A stretch of DNA of 64,000 nt from Nocardioides scoriae (GCF_900104965.1 NZ_LT629757.1:3534001-3598000), one strand, 5' to 3'. Shown: positions 1-9,408, numbered from the stretch's first letter. Numbers and translations are program-made. The notes: generated by a model not told the origin, from the letters alone.

Positions 1-671
1 GAGCGCAGCGCGGGCGTCGCGGTGCTGCCGGCGGCGCGGAAGAGCGTGACCCGGAGCTGGTAGCTGCGCAGCGTGGTGCCGGGGGCCGCCCGCAGGGTGT
101 CGGTGGCGACCGAGGCGACGGCGTCGCGCTGCGCGCCCGCGCTGGTGCGGCGGAACGTCGTGTCGCGGTGGGACCAGTTGCCCATCACCTTCCAGCCGCT
201 GGTGCGACCGGTCGTCGAGGTCACCCGCGCCAGCACCCGCACGAAGGTGTTCGCCGGGGTCTCGGCCGACCACGACGGGACGAGCTCGTCGAAGGCGCGG
301 GCCGGCGTGCTGACCGGGGAGGTCCAGCGGCCCCACGACCAGGTGCGGCCGGCGTACGTCGTGGTGCCGGCGGGGCGCGAGCTGCTCGGCACCAGCCGGG
401 CCGAGCCGCCCGCGACGCTGACCGCCTCGGCGGTGCCGGTCCGGAGCTGGGCGTCGCTGGTGAGCTGGCGGAAGGTGTGGCTGGGTGCGGCGGTGGAGGT
501 GGCCGACGCGGCCCAGCGCGCCTCGACCGGCGGGACCCCGCGGCCGTCGAGCCCGGTGAGGGCCGCGGCCACCACCGAGAGGACCACGGCTCCCGCGGCG
601 AGCGCCTGGAGACGGGCGGGCACGCGGGAGGGCGCACGACCGCCCCGACGAGCAGCTGGCCGAGAAGACAT
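1..671 (-). CDS. C39-family secreted peptidase, N-terminal part (cut by window edge)
   Basis: The frame runs from an ATG at 671 down to base 1 without a stop, so only about 223 N-terminal residues are present. A basic N-terminus and a hydrophobic stretch (ALAAGAVVLSVVAAALTG, about residues 24-41) look like a Sec signal. The following beta-rich region (FRQLTSDAQLRTGTAEAV, TTYAGRTWSWGRWTSP, SGWKVMGNWSHRDTTFRRTS, YQLRVTLFR) matches from memory the domain that precedes the catalytic domain in actinobacterial C39-like peptidases. The catalytic Cys/His region lies outside the window, so peptidase function is inferred. A TACCCT box stands 7 nt before the ATG, which fits a leaderless transcript. The gene is divergent from cysS. 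Confidence 0.7.
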   Translation of the reverse strand, partial: MSSRPAARRGGRAPSRVPARLQALAAGAVVLSVVAAALTGLDGRGVPPVEARWAASATSTAAPSHTFRQLTSDAQLRTGTAEAVSVAGGSARLVPSSSRPAGTTTYAGRTWSWGRWTSPVSTPARAFDELVPSWSAETPANTFVRVLARVTSTTGRTSGWKVMGNWSHRDTTFRRTSAGAQRDAVASVATDTLRAAPGTTLRSYQLRVTLFRAAGSTATPALR

Positions 672-678
672 GCCACCG

Positions 679-684
679 AGGGTA
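679..684 (-). promoter_or_regulatory. -10 box for the C39 peptidase gene
   Basis: TACCCT on the minus strand lies 7 nt before the ATG. With the usual distance from -10 box to transcription start, the mRNA would begin at or next to the start codon. Confidence 0.5.
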
Positions 685-762
685 GGTCCCATCCGTCACT
701 CCAGGGCGATTTCGCCACATTCGTGACGGTCGGCGGTGGTCGGGGCGACCACCTCGGACCTC

Positions 763-768
763 TAGAAT
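763..768 (+). promoter_or_regulatory. -10 box for cysS
   Basis: TAGAAT lies 6 nt before the GTG start of cysS and no Shine-Dalgarno fits between them. This suggests a leaderless message. Confidence 0.55.
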
Positions 769-774
769 CACCGG

Positions 775-2193
775 GTGACCCTCCGGCTCTACGACACCGC
801 GACGCGCGCGGTCCGCGACTTCGTCCCCCTGCACGAGGGCCGTGTCGGGGTCTACGTGTGCGGGCTGACGGTGCAGTCCGAGCCGCACGTCGGGCACGTC
901 CGATCGGCGGTCAACTTCGACGTGCTGCGGCGCTGGCTGCTGGCCAGCGGCTACGCGGTCGACTTCATCCGCAACGTCACCGACATCGACGACAAGATCC
1001 TCGCGAGGTCGGCCGAGCAGGACCGCCACTGGTACAACCTCGCCTACGACATGAAGCGCGAGCTCGACCGGGCCTACGACGCGCTGCACGTCCTGCCGCC
1101 GACCTACGAGCCGGCCGCGACCGGCCACGTCCCCGAGATGGTCGAGCTGATCCTGCTGCTGGTCGAGCGCGGGCACGCCTACGCCGCCACCGACGGCTCG
1201 GGCGACGTCTACTTCGACGTGCGCTCCTGGCCGTCGTACGGCGAGCTGACCCGCCAGTCCGTCGAGGACATGGAGCCCGCCGCCGACGCCGACCCGCGCG
1301 GCAAGCGCGACCCGCGCGACTTCGCCCTGTGGAAGGGCCGCAAGGACTCCGAGCCGCCGACCGCGTCGTGGCCCTCCCCGTGGGGACGCGGCCGACCGGG
1401 CTGGCACGTCGAGTGCTCGGCCATGGCCGGGAAGTACCTCGGCGACGCCTTCGACATCCACGGCGGCGGCGTCGACCTGCGCTTCCCCCACCACGAGAAC
1501 GAGCAGGCGCAGTCGCGGGCCGCCGGGCACGGCTTCGCGTCGTACTGGATGCACAACGCCTGGATCACCACCAGCGGCGAGAAGATGAGCAAGTCGCTCG
1601 GCAACTCGCTGCTCGTGCCGGCCGTGCTCCAGCGCGTGCGCGGCATCGAGCTGCGCTACTACATGGTCGCCGCGCACTACCGCTCCACGGTCGAGTTCAG
1701 CTTCGAGGCGCTGGAGGAGGCCGCGTCGGCGTTCCGGCGCGTCGAGGGCTTCCTCGCCCGGGTGCCCGTGGCGAGCCCCGGCGACGAGGTCGCCGCGTCG
1801 CTGCCGGAGCGCTTCACCCACGCCCTCGACGACGACCTGGCCACGCCGGTCGCCGTGGGCGCGATCCACGACACCGTGCGCGAGGGCAACCGGCTGCTCG
1901 GCGAGGGCGACCTCGCCGGGGCGCGCCGGGCCGCGGGCGAGGTGCGGGCCATGCTCGACGTGCTCGGGCTCGACCCGGCCGACCCCCACTGGACCAGCGG
2001 GGGCGCGGCCGACGACCTCACCCCCGTGGTCGACGCCCTCGTCCACGGCCTGCTGGAGCAGCGGGCCGCGGCGCGGGCGAGCAAGGACTTCGCCACGGCC
2101 GACGCGATCCGCGACCGGATCAAGGCCGCCGGCGTCGAGATCGACGACACCCCCGACGGACCGAAGTGGAGCATCGCCACCGATGCCAGGTAA
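775..2193 (+). CDS. cysS: Cysteinyl-tRNA synthetase
   Basis: Class I aminoacyl-tRNA synthetase that charges tRNA-Cys with cysteine in the cytoplasm; 472 residues, normal for the family. The N-terminal YVCGLTVQ contains a zinc ligand Cys29. PHVGH (37-41) is the HIGH motif and KMSKSLGN (from residue 270) is the KMSKS loop. WHVECSAM (Cys214) and the [15 protein letters not shown] region supply the other expected zinc ligands. The C-terminal helical anticodon region ends in [21 protein letters not shown], typical of CysS. The GTG start is chosen because TAGAAT lies 6 nt upstream and the protein begins at the conserved LRLYDT. It overlaps rlmB by 11 bp, a common actinobacterial gene pair. Confidence 0.97.
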   Translation: MTLRLYDTATRAVRDFVPLHEGRVGVYVCGLTVQSEPHVGHVRSAVNFDVLRRWLLASGYAVDFIRNVTDIDDKILARSAEQDRHWYNLAYDMKRELDRAYDALHVLPPTYEPAATGHVPEMVELILLLVERGHAYAATDGSGDVYFDVRSWPSYGELTRQSVEDMEPAADADPRGKRDPRDFALWKGRKDSEPPTASWPSPWGRGRPGWHVECSAMAGKYLGDAFDIHGGGVDLRFPHHENEQAQSRAAGHGFASYWMHNAWITTSGEKMSKSLGNSLLVPAVLQRVRGIELRYYMVAAHYRSTVEFSFEALEEAASAFRRVEGFLARVPVASPGDEVAASLPERFTHALDDDLATPVAVGAIHDTVREGNRLLGEGDLAGARRAAGEVRAMLDVLGLDPADPHWTSGGAADDLTPVVDALVHGLLEQRAAARASKDFATADAIRDRIKAAGVEIDDTPDGPKWSIATDAR

Positions 2194-3175
2194 CTCCCAG
2201 CGCCGCGGCGCCATCAAGAAGTCCGGCAAGGGCAACCCCACCGCCGGTTCCGGCGGCCGCGTGCGGCGCGGCCTCGAGGGCAAGGGCCCCACGCCCAAGG
2301 CCACCGACCGGCCCTACCACCAGGCCCACAAGCAGGCCAAGCGCGCCGAGAAGGAGTCCGCCCGCGGCGGTGGTCCCGGTAAGCCGCGGCGCAAGCCGGG
2401 CAGCGGCGACCAGGAGTGGATCGCCGGTCGCAACTCGGTGGTCGAGGCGCTGCGCGCCGAGCTGCCGGTCACCGCGATCTACGTCGCGGAGGGCGCCGAG
2501 CGCGACGGTCGGCTCAAGGAGGTCTTCGGCATCGCCGCCGACAAGGGCCTCTCGCTGCTCGAGGTGCCGCGCGTCGAGCTCGACCGCCTCACCCGGGGCG
2601 CGGTCCACCAGGGCCTGGCCGCCCGCGTCCCCGCCTACGAGTACGCCGACCCGATGGAGTTCCTCGACGCCGCGGCCGCCAACCACGAGCAGCCGCTGGT
2701 CGTCGCGCTCGACTCGGTGACCGACCCCCGCAACCTCGGCGCGGTCGTCCGCTCGGCGGCCGGCTTCGGCGCCCACGGCGTGGTCATCCCCGAGCGGCGC
2801 GCGGCCGGCATGACCGCCAGCGCCTGGAAGACCTCGGCCGGGGCGGCCGCGCGGGTCCCCGTCGCGCAGGTCGTCAACCTGACCCGGCAGCTGCGGGCCT
2901 ACCAGGAGGCGGGCTGCATGGTGATCGGCCTGGCCGCCGACGGCGAGGTCACCCTGCCCGCGCTCGACCTCGCCCGCGGACCCCTGGTCGTGGTGGTCGG
3001 CTCGGAGGGCAAGGGCCTCTCGCGCCTGGTCGCCGAGACCTGCGACCAGCTCGTCTCGATCCCGATGGCGAGCTCGCTGGAGTCGCTCAACGCCGGTGTC
3101 GCAGCGAGCATCACGCTCTACGCGGTCGCCCAGGAGCGGGCCCGGGAGTTGGCGCAGGAGCAGTCCGGCGGCTGA
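2183..3175 (+). CDS. rlmB: 23S rRNA 2'-O-ribose methyltransferase (TrmH/SpoU family, RlmB-type)
   Basis: SPOUT methyltransferase expected to methylate the 2'-O of a guanosine in the 23S rRNA peptidyl-transferase region with SAM. An unusually basic, Lys/Arg/Gly-rich N-terminal extension of about 80 residues, probably an RNA-binding tail seen in actinobacterial members, precedes the substrate-binding domain ([12 protein letters not shown]). The SPOUT knot motifs follow: [20 protein letters not shown] (about 177-196), [15 protein letters not shown] (about 268-282) and [18 protein letters not shown] (about 293-310). It overlaps cysS by 11 bp and is translationally coupled to it. The exact target nucleotide is inferred from the family, not visible. 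Confidence 0.93.
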   Translation: MPGNSQRRGAIKKSGKGNPTAGSGGRVRRGLEGKGPTPKATDRPYHQAHKQAKRAEKESARGGGPGKPRRKPGSGDQEWIAGRNSVVEALRAELPVTAIYVAEGAERDGRLKEVFGIAADKGLSLLEVPRVELDRLTRGAVHQGLAARVPAYEYADPMEFLDAAAANHEQPLVVALDSVTDPRNLGAVVRSAAGFGAHGVVIPERRAAGMTASAWKTSAGAAARVPVAQVVNLTRQLRAYQEAGCMVIGLAADGEVTLPALDLARGPLVVVVGSEGKGLSRLVAETCDQLVSIPMASSLESLNAGVAASITLYAVAQERARELAQEQSGG

Positions 3176-4814
3176 GCGCACGCGTCCCCGCACGACACCG
3201 GGGCGGCTGCTGGAGGTCGCCACGGGCGTCCTGGTGTGGCTGCTCGTCGCGCTGCCGGCGACCGTGTGGTGCTTCACCCACACCAGCGTCGAGACGGTCG
3301 TGGCCAGCCACGACGCCGAGCTGCGGCCCACCCTCGACGGCCGGGTGCACCTCGACCTCGGGCCCTACCTGCCCGACCTGAGGTTCCCCGCCCAGGGACG
3401 GGTCGGGGTCGACGTCGAGGTCGGCAAGACCACGGCCGACACCGGGGGCGAGCTGGCCCAGCGGTACGCCGCCATCGCCGCCCGGCCGCAGGCCGAGGAG
3501 CGCCGCGTGACCGAGGCCGTCACCGGCCTGGCCTGGCGCGCGGCCGGCTGGGGCGCGGCCGTCGGGCTGGTGCCGGTCGGGGCGTGGCTGCTCGTCGGCC
3601 CGCGACGCCGCTCGGAGCTGGCCCGCGGCCTGCGCGAGCGGGTCCGCCACCCGCGCACGGCCGTCGCGCCGGTGGCCGTGCTGGCCCTGGTCGCCGGCGT
3701 CGTCGTGGTCCTCGCCCGGCCCTGGGAGGCCGAGCCCGACCGGGTGCAGGACAGCACCTGGATCTCGCTGCAGGACGCCTACCCCGACGTGCAGGTGCCG
3801 ACCGAGCTGGCGGCCTGGCAGGTGCAGGGCGGACTGTTCACCAGCGGCACCCGCCGGCTGCTGGAGAGCGCCCTGGACACCTTCCGCAAGAGCACGGTCT
3901 TCTACGACGAGGTGGTCGCGGGGGTGCCCGAGGTGGCGGGGCAGCTGCGCGCGCCCGCCGAGGACGAGACGGTCGCGGTGCTGGTCAGCGACCGGCACGA
4001 CAACATCGGCATGGACCAGGTGGTCCGGGCGGTCGCCGACGAGGCCGGCGCCACCGTGGTGCTCGACGCCGGCGACGACACCTCGACGGGCGAGACCTGG
4101 GAGGCGTTCAGCCTCGACTCGCTCGACGCCGCCTTCGAGGGGTACGACGCCCGGCTCGCCATCGCGGGCAACCACGACAACGGCAGCTTCGTCAGCCGCT
4201 ACCTCGCCGACCACGGCTGGACCCACCTCGACGGGACCCCGGTCGAGGAGTTCGGCGACGTCCGGGTCAGCGGCGTCGACGACCCGCGCTCGAGCGGGCT
4301 GGGCAGCTGGCGCGACGCCACCGGCCTGAGCTTCGCCGAGACCGCCGAGCAGATCGCCGACGACGTCTGCGAGCTCGACGACGCGGGCGAGCGGGTCGCC
4401 ACGCTGCTGCTCCACGACGCCAACCTCGGCAAGCCGGCCCTGGCCCGCGGCTGCACCGACCTGGTGCTGGCCGGGCACCTCCACGTGCAGGTCGGTCCCG
4501 ACCGGGTGGTGGGGGAGGACGGCTCCGCCGGCTACAGCTACACCAACGGGACGACCGGCGGCGCGGCGTACGCCCTGGCGATCGGGAGCAAGCTGCGCCG
4601 CGACGCCCAGTTCACCCTCGTGACGTACGCCGGCGGCCGCCCCGCCGGCCTGCAGCCCGTCACCGTGCGGACGACCGGGGAGCTGGTCGTGCAGGACTAC
4701 GTGCCGCTCGACCTGCGGGGCGGCGCCCCCACCGGTGCGTCGCCCGATCCGACGCCGGAGCCCGCACCGGGTCCCACCGCGGACCCTGACGCGGGGCCCG
4801 GCGCGGGTCCCTGA
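3096..4814 (+). CDS. Membrane-anchored metallophosphoesterase
   Basis: Predicted membrane protein with three hydrophobic segments (about residues 44-62, 149-168 and 188-207) and a C-terminal calcineurin-like phosphoesterase domain. The metal-binding motifs are visible in order: SDRHDN (Asp299, His301), AGDD (Asp327), GNHDN (358-362), LLHDAN (His440) and GHLHV (His461, His463). The tail is rich in Pro, Asp and Gly. The physiological substrate cannot be told. The start is uncertain: GTG 3096 overlaps rlmB by 80 nt, and no ATG, GTG or TTG occurs in frame between it and the first membrane segment, so either this long overlap is real or an unusual CTG is used. It is third in the cysS-rlmB group. 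Confidence 0.8.
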   Translation: MSQRASRSTRSPRSGPGSWRRSSPAAERTRPRTTPGRLLEVATGVLVWLLVALPATVWCFTHTSVETVVASHDAELRPTLDGRVHLDLGPYLPDLRFPAQGRVGVDVEVGKTTADTGGELAQRYAAIAARPQAEERRVTEAVTGLAWRAAGWGAAVGLVPVGAWLLVGPRRRSELARGLRERVRHPRTAVAPVAVLALVAGVVVVLARPWEAEPDRVQDSTWISLQDAYPDVQVPTELAAWQVQGGLFTSGTRRLLESALDTFRKSTVFYDEVVAGVPEVAGQLRAPAEDETVAVLVSDRHDNIGMDQVVRAVADEAGATVVLDAGDDTSTGETWEAFSLDSLDAAFEGYDARLAIAGNHDNGSFVSRYLADHGWTHLDGTPVEEFGDVRVSGVDDPRSSGLGSWRDATGLSFAETAEQIADDVCELDDAGERVATLLLHDANLGKPALARGCTDLVLAGHLHVQVGPDRVVGEDGSAGYSYTNGTTGGAAYALAIGSKLRRDAQFTLVTYAGGRPAGLQPVTVRTTGELVVQDYVPLDLRGGAPTGASPDPTPEPAPGPTADPDAGPGAGP

Positions 4815-4830
4815 CGTTGAGGGGGCGGCC

Positions 4831-4836
4831 TACCGT
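4831..4836 (+). promoter_or_regulatory. -10 box for the sortase gene
   Basis: TACCGT lies 6 nt before GTG 4843. It supports that start over the ATG at 4861 and a leaderless transcript. Confidence 0.5.
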
Positions 4837-4842
4837 GGTCGC

Positions 4843-5673
4843 GTGGGGAGCCCCGCCCGGATGCTGAGCACGGCCGTCGCGACGGCCGTGCCGGTCCTCG
4901 CGCTGGTCGTCGGGCTGGCGGGGTGTTCGACCCGGCCCCCGTCGGAGGCGATCGAGTCGCCGGACGCCGCGCCCCGCTCGGCCGCACCGGCGCCGACCCA
5001 GCCCCCGGAGCCGACCCGCTCGGTGGTCACCGACGACACCGGCGTCGTGCCGCAGGGCCAGGCGCCGCCGTGGGTCACCGGCCCGGCCGTCGAGGACCCC
5101 GCGGCCACCACGACGCCGGCCCCGACCCCGACCCCGGCACCGACTCCGGCCCCGGTGCCCGAGCCGCGCCGCTCCTTCGTCTCGGTGCCGGCGCTGGGCC
5201 TGGTCGACGTGCCGGTCGAGCGCTACCGCGGCCGCCCCGACGACGGGCCCGGCACCGCGATCCAGGACACCGGGGTGATGGCCTCCCCGCGCGGCCCCGC
5301 CGGCGGCGTCGGGCCGGGGGAGGTCGGCAACTTCATCGTCACCGGTCACCGGACCTCCCACGGCGCCCCGCTCGCCGAGCTCCCCTCCCTGGTGGCGGGC
5401 GACCGCGTCGAGGTGCGGTCGGGGACGCGGGTCTTCGTCTACCGCGTCACCGCCACCCGCCGGACGTCGTTCCGCGAGCCCGCGTCGCTGCGCGCCCAGG
5501 CGGCACCCGTGCCGGGCCGCCCGGGGGTCGAGGCGACCCGACCGGCCCTGACGCTGTCGACGTGCGCGACCCCCGAGGACCACGCGGCGGGCAACTACTG
5601 GTCCGACGAGCACGGCAACCCCGAGCACCGCATCGACAAGGTCGCGGTCCTCGTCGACGTGCGGCGGGCCTGA
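4843..5673 (+). CDS. Class E/F-type sortase with an N-terminal lipobox
   Basis: Transpeptidase-fold protein of 276 residues. The hydrophobic N-terminus ends in VVGLAGC (Cys28), a good lipobox, where sortases normally have an uncleaved membrane anchor. A Pro/Thr/Ala-rich linker (about 30-110) leads to the sortase barrel. Catalytic residues are recognisable: His169 in TGHRTSHG, Cys241 in LTLSTC and Arg263 in HRID. Sortases cleave LPXTG-like signals and attach proteins to peptidoglycan or a pilin. No substrate protein or pilin gene is adjacent, so a housekeeping role is a guess. The GTG at 4843 is preferred because of the TACCGT box; ATG 4861 is the alternative and leaves the lipobox intact. Confidence 0.82.
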   Translation: MGSPARMLSTAVATAVPVLALVVGLAGCSTRPPSEAIESPDAAPRSAAPAPTQPPEPTRSVVTDDTGVVPQGQAPPWVTGPAVEDPAATTTPAPTPTPAPTPAPVPEPRRSFVSVPALGLVDVPVERYRGRPDDGPGTAIQDTGVMASPRGPAGGVGPGEVGNFIVTGHRTSHGAPLAELPSLVAGDRVEVRSGTRVFVYRVTATRRTSFREPASLRAQAAPVPGRPGVEATRPALTLSTCATPEDHAAGNYWSDEHGNPEHRIDKVAVLVDVRRA

Positions 5674-5729
5674 GCCGACGACCCGACGGGCCGCCCGAGC
5701 CGACCACCGGGGACGCCGGCGGGCTCACC

Positions 5730-5735
5730 TACGAT
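5730..5735 (+). promoter_or_regulatory. Likely -10 box of the tRNA-Thr promoter
   Basis: TACGAT ends 27 nt before the tRNA 5' end, so a transcription start about 7 nt later would give a short 5' leader for RNase P to remove. No convincing -35 is seen. Confidence 0.4.
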
Positions 5736-5762
5736 GTCCGTCGCGCCCGCAATGCGGCGCAC

Positions 5763-5835
5763 GCCGGTGTAGCTCAGCAGGTAGAGCGCCTCACTTGTAA
5801 TGAGGATGTCGCGGGTTCGACTCCTGTCACCGGCT
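5763..5835 (+). tRNA. tRNA-Thr (anticodon TGT)
   Basis: A complete 73-nt cloverleaf can be drawn by hand. The acceptor stem is GCCGGTG/CACCGGC with discriminator T, the D-arm is GCTC...GAGC, and the anticodon arm is CCTCA-CTTGTAA-TGAGG with anticodon TGT. The T-arm loop is TTCGACT, with two G-U pairs in its stem. The anticodon reads ACA/ACG-type threonine codons. CCA is not encoded. The small hairpin ACGCC-GTAA-GGCGT about 45 nt downstream may help end transcription. Confidence 0.95.
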
Positions 5836-6041
5836 CCCGACGGACGTGCTCCAGCGCCGTATTGGTCTAGACCGGAGACGTACGCCGTAAGGCGTCACTG
5901 ACCGTGCGGTGGCGGGTGGCCGACACCACCCGGGGCACGGTTCTGGTTGAAACGCCGATCAGCCCTCCACGGGGGGCTCGCAGGGGTGATGATCTGCTCC
6001 CGCCGGGTCATCGGGACCTGGATCGGATACGGGGGAACACC

Positions 6042-7826
6042 GTGAGCAGACTGCACATCTCGGGGACACGGCGCCGGGTCGCCATCGCCACGACGGCCTC
6101 GGCCGTCCTGGTCGGCGTCGGGCTCGGCTCCACGCCAGCGGCCCAGGGGGCCGACAGCAGCGAGTGTCCGGAGGCGCTGCCGCTCTCCGCGCTCACCGCT
6201 GGCGACCCGGTCGTCGGCAAGACCGTCACCACCGGTACCGCGCCCGAGGGCTTCGGCGGCACCGTCATCGGCGTGCTGGAGGACGGCATCGCACCCGGCA
6301 CGGACATGATCCTGGCCGACCTCGACTCCTCGACCATCGACCGCGTGGGCATCTGGAGCGGCATGTCCGGCTCGCCGGTGTACGCCGCCGACGGTCGCCT
6401 GGTCGGCGCCGTCTCCTACAGCCTGGGCGTCGGCCCCTCGACCATCGCCGGCATCACGCCCGCCGAGAGCATGTACGCCCTGCGCACCTCGTCGGCCGTC
6501 CAGCGCAGCGCCCGCACCAAGGTCGCCCTGCCGGCCTCGCTCGAGCGGGCCGTCGCGGCCACGGGAGCCACCGGCACCACCATGAAGCGGCTCCGCGTGC
6601 CGGTCGGCCTGTCGGGCCTCAGCTCGACCCGCCTCGAGCAGCTCGCACCGGCCCTCAACGGCCGTGGCGTCCACGTGGCCGACGTGGCCGGCGGCCCCAC
6701 CTCCCAGGAGCCCATCGACGTCACGGCCGGCGGCAACCTGGCCGCCTCGCTGGCCTACGGCACCATCACGGCCGCCGGCGTCGGCACCGCGACCGCCGTC
6801 TGCGGCGACGAGGTGCTCGGCTTCGGGCACCCGATGACGTTCTCGGGTCCCTCGACGATGAGCCTGCACGGCGCCCGCGCCACCCACATCCAGGACGACC
6901 AGACCGTCAGCGGCTTCAAGGTCGCCAACCTCGGTGCGCCCATCGGCACCATCGACGGCGACCGGATGGCCGGGCTGCACGGCGTCAAGGGCGCGCTGCC
7001 CACGGCGTACCCGCTCACGGCCACCGCCACGTCCGGCGGCGTCACCAAGCAGGCCAGCACCGACGTCACGGTGCAGGGGCTGCTCGCCGAGATGGGCTTC
7101 AGCAACCTGATCGCCGCCCAGGACCAGGCCATCGACCGGATCGGCCAGGGCACCGCCACGGCCGGCTGGACGATCAGGGGCACCCGCAAGAACGGCACGC
7201 CGTTCAGCTTCACCCGCCAGGACCTGTACGCCGACCAGGGCGACATCTCGGTCGCCACCGCGATCGGCCTGGCCGAGGACCTGTTCACCATCCAGGAGAA
7301 CCCCGGCGAGGTCGTGAAGATCACCTCGGTGGAGTCCTCGGCCGAGCTCAGCGACGTCTACGAGACCTACGTCGTCTCGAAGGTCCAGGCCTACCAGTCC
7401 GGTGCCTGGCGGACGCTGTCGTCCTCGAAGACCAACAAGCTCAAGGCCGGCAAGGTCGCGATGAAGATCCTGCTGACCTCGCGCGAGGGTGACCCCCGCA
7501 CGCTCACCACCTCGGTGACCGTGCCCAGCAAGGCCGTCTCGCGGCCGGGCTGGCTCACCGTCACCGGTGGCAACGCCGGCTCCTACGACTCGGAGGAGTT
7601 CTTCTTCTACGAGGACGAGGCGTTCGACGAGTTCCCGGCCCCGTCGGAGGACACCTTTCCCGGCGTGCTGAAGGACATGGCCGCCGGCCCGAAGAACAAC
7701 GAGGTCGAGGCCACCTTGAAGTTCCGCGCCAGCGGCACCGCGGGCAAGGAGCAGGCCGTCACCGCGGCCACGCCCGACCGGGTCGTCTCCGGCTTCCGCC
7801 AGTACCGCGTGGTCGGGACCCGCTAG
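6042..7826 (+). CDS. Secreted SpoIVB-type (S55) serine peptidase domain protein
   Basis: 594-residue exported protein. The start GTG 6042 gives a compact basic N-terminus and a signal peptide (VAIATTASAVLVGVGLGSTPAAQGA). The S55 domain follows: WSGMSGSPVYAADGRLVGAVSY carries the nucleophile Ser109 in GMSGSP, and LGFGHPM (His263) is the likely catalytic His region. This family is named for the sporulation protease SpoIVB, but here it is fused to a long C-terminal beta-rich region (about 300-594) and lies in an organism with no sporulation genes in view, so the substrate is unknown. About 200 nt between the tRNA and this gene contain no other gene. It ends before a strong terminator hairpin. 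Confidence 0.8.
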   Translation: MSRLHISGTRRRVAIATTASAVLVGVGLGSTPAAQGADSSECPEALPLSALTAGDPVVGKTVTTGTAPEGFGGTVIGVLEDGIAPGTDMILADLDSSTIDRVGIWSGMSGSPVYAADGRLVGAVSYSLGVGPSTIAGITPAESMYALRTSSAVQRSARTKVALPASLERAVAATGATGTTMKRLRVPVGLSGLSSTRLEQLAPALNGRGVHVADVAGGPTSQEPIDVTAGGNLAASLAYGTITAAGVGTATAVCGDEVLGFGHPMTFSGPSTMSLHGARATHIQDDQTVSGFKVANLGAPIGTIDGDRMAGLHGVKGALPTAYPLTATATSGGVTKQASTDVTVQGLLAEMGFSNLIAAQDQAIDRIGQGTATAGWTIRGTRKNGTPFSFTRQDLYADQGDISVATAIGLAEDLFTIQENPGEVVKITSVESSAELSDVYETYVVSKVQAYQSGAWRTLSSSKTNKLKAGKVAMKILLTSREGDPRTLTTSVTVPSKAVSRPGWLTVTGGNAGSYDSEEFFFYEDEAFDEFPAPSEDTFPGVLKDMAAGPKNNEVEATLKFRASGTAGKEQAVTAATPDRVVSGFRQYRVVGTR

Positions 7827-7850
7827 TCCCCACCTCCGCACCCGCTCGAC

Positions 7851-7882
7851 CAGCAGGCCCCGCCACCCGGCGGGGCCTGCTG
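7851..7882. terminator. Bidirectional terminator hairpin
   Basis: A perfect 14-bp stem (CAGCAGGCCCCGCC) with the 4-nt loop ACCC lies between the convergent S55 peptidase gene and selO. There is no T-run, as is common in high-GC actinobacteria. Confidence 0.8.
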
Positions 7883-7932
7883 TCGTCCCGCCCCGTGTGC
7901 GGGCCGGGTCCGTGCCGGTCGCGGCTCGGGGC

Positions 7933-9402
7933 TCAGGTGCCGCAGAAGGTCCGGTAGTCGCCGAAGTCGGCCGGCGCGGGGGCGGCGTACGCCTCCAGGC
8001 CCGGCCGCTCGTCGTACGGCGCGGTGACGGCGGCCAGCAGCCGCGCCAGCGGGTCGAGGTCGCCCGCGGTGGCGGCGGCGAGCGCCTCCTCGACGAGGTG
8101 GTTGCGGGGCACGTAGACCGGGTTGACCCGGTCCATGGCGTCGGCGTCGGGGGACAGCGCCCGCCACCGGTCGAGCCAGGCGTCGACGGCCTCGAGGTCG
8201 AGCACGAGCCCGCGCAGCGGCTCGGCGTCGCCGCGCGCCGCCCGGGCGAGGTGGCGGAAGCACGAGGTGTGGTCGACCCGGCCCGACTGCATCCACGCCA
8301 GCAGGTCGGTGGCGAGGGCGGTGAGCGTCGCGTCGTCCACGTCCTCGCGGCCCGCGAGCCCGAGCTTGGCCCGCACGCCGTCGGTCCAGGCCGCGGTGTA
8401 GCGGGGGGCGAACCTCCCGAGCGACTCGACGGCGAGCGCCACGGCCTGCTCCTGGTCGTCGTGGAGCAGCGGCAGCAGCGCCTCGGCCAGCCGGGCGAGG
8501 TCCCACTGCGCGATCGCCGGCTGCTGTCCGTAGGCGTAGCGACCGGTCTCGTCGATGGAGCTGTAGACGGTGGCGGGGTCGTGGGCCTCCATGAACGCGC
8601 ACGGGCCGTAGTCGATGGTCTCGCCGGAGATGGTCATGTTGTCGGTGTTCATCACGCCGTGGACGAAGCCCACCAGCATCCACCGCGCCACCAGGTCGGC
8701 CTGCGCGTCCACGACCGCCTCGAACAGCGCCCGGTAGGGCTGCTCGGCCGACGTGGCTCCCGGGTGGTGGCGGGCGATCGCGTGGTCGGCCAGGCGCCGC
8801 AGCAGGGCGGGGTCGTCGGTGGCGCGGGCGTACTGGAAGCTGCCGACCCGCAGGTGGCTGCTGGCCACGCGGTCCAGCACGGCGCCGGGCAGCACGGTCT
8901 CGCGTCGTACGCCGCGACCGGTCGCCACCACGGCCAGCGACCGCGTCGTGGGGATGCCCAGGGCGTGCATCGCCTCGCTGACGACGTGCTCGCGCAGCAT
9001 CGGCCCGACGGCGGCGAAGCCGTCGCCGCCGCGCGAGAACGGCGTGCGGCCCGAGCCCTTGAGGTGCCAGTCGACCAGCCGGCCCCCACGGTCGCGGAGC
9101 TCGCCGAGCAGCAGCGCCCGGCCGTCGCCGAGGCGCGGGCTGTAGCCGCCGAACTGGTGGCCGGCGTACGCCTGGGCGACGGGGGTCGCGCCCTCGGGCA
9201 GCTCGAGGCCGAGCAGCAGCCGCACCCCGGCGTCGGTGCGCAGCGCGGCGGGGTCGAGACCCAGCTCGGCAGCGAGCGGCTCGTTGAGCACGAGCAGCGC
9301 GGGCTCCGGGGCCTCGGCGGCCCGCCAGGGCAGCGCCAGCTCGGGCAGCTCGTCGGCGAAGCGGTGCGAGAGGCTGACGGTCGGGACGGGGGCGACGGTC
9401 AT
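7933..9402 (-). CDS. selO: Protein adenylyltransferase SelO/YdiU family
   Basis: 489 residues, the usual bacterial SelO length. This pseudokinase-fold enzyme transfers AMP from ATP to Ser/Thr/Tyr of target proteins, in E. coli linked to redox stress. Conserved family stretches are [33 protein letters not shown] (about 112-127), [39 protein letters not shown] (about 250-268) and the penultimate FCGT end. The C-terminus has ordinary Cys with a real stop, not selenocysteine. The ATG at 9402 is preceded at 6 nt by TAGCCT. Targets are unknown. Confidence 0.93.
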   Translation of the reverse strand: MTVAPVPTVSLSHRFADELPELALPWRAAEAPEPALLVLNEPLAAELGLDPAALRTDAGVRLLLGLELPEGATPVAQAYAGHQFGGYSPRLGDGRALLLGELRDRGGRLVDWHLKGSGRTPFSRGGDGFAAVGPMLREHVVSEAMHALGIPTTRSLAVVATGRGVRRETVLPGAVLDRVASSHLRVGSFQYARATDDPALLRRLADHAIARHHPGATSAEQPYRALFEAVVDAQADLVARWMLVGFVHGVMNTDNMTISGETIDYGPCAFMEAHDPATVYSSIDETGRYAYGQQPAIAQWDLARLAEALLPLLHDDQEQAVALAVESLGRFAPRYTAAWTDGVRAKLGLAGREDVDDATLTALATDLLAWMQSGRVDHTSCFRHLARAARGDAEPLRGLVLDLEAVDAWLDRWRALSPDADAMDRVNPVYVPRNHLVEEALAAATAGDLDPLARLLAAVTAPYDERPGLEAYAAPAPADFGDYRTFCGT

Positions 9403-9408
9403 GGACCG

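Noticed and set aside
168..2720. 850-codon open frame over cysS and rlmB
   Set aside because: Out of frame with two well-supported enzymes and low in any conserved motif.
5763..5835. tRNA gene as attachment site of an integrated element
   Set aside because: No partial copy of the tRNA 3' end was noticed in the window and no integrase lies beside it.
7933..7950. Possible selenocysteine at the SelO C-terminus
   Set aside because: The end reads F-C-G-T followed by TGA; eukaryotic SelO has Sec before the last residues, but here Cys occupies a normal position and nothing after TGA resembles a continuing protein or SECIS.
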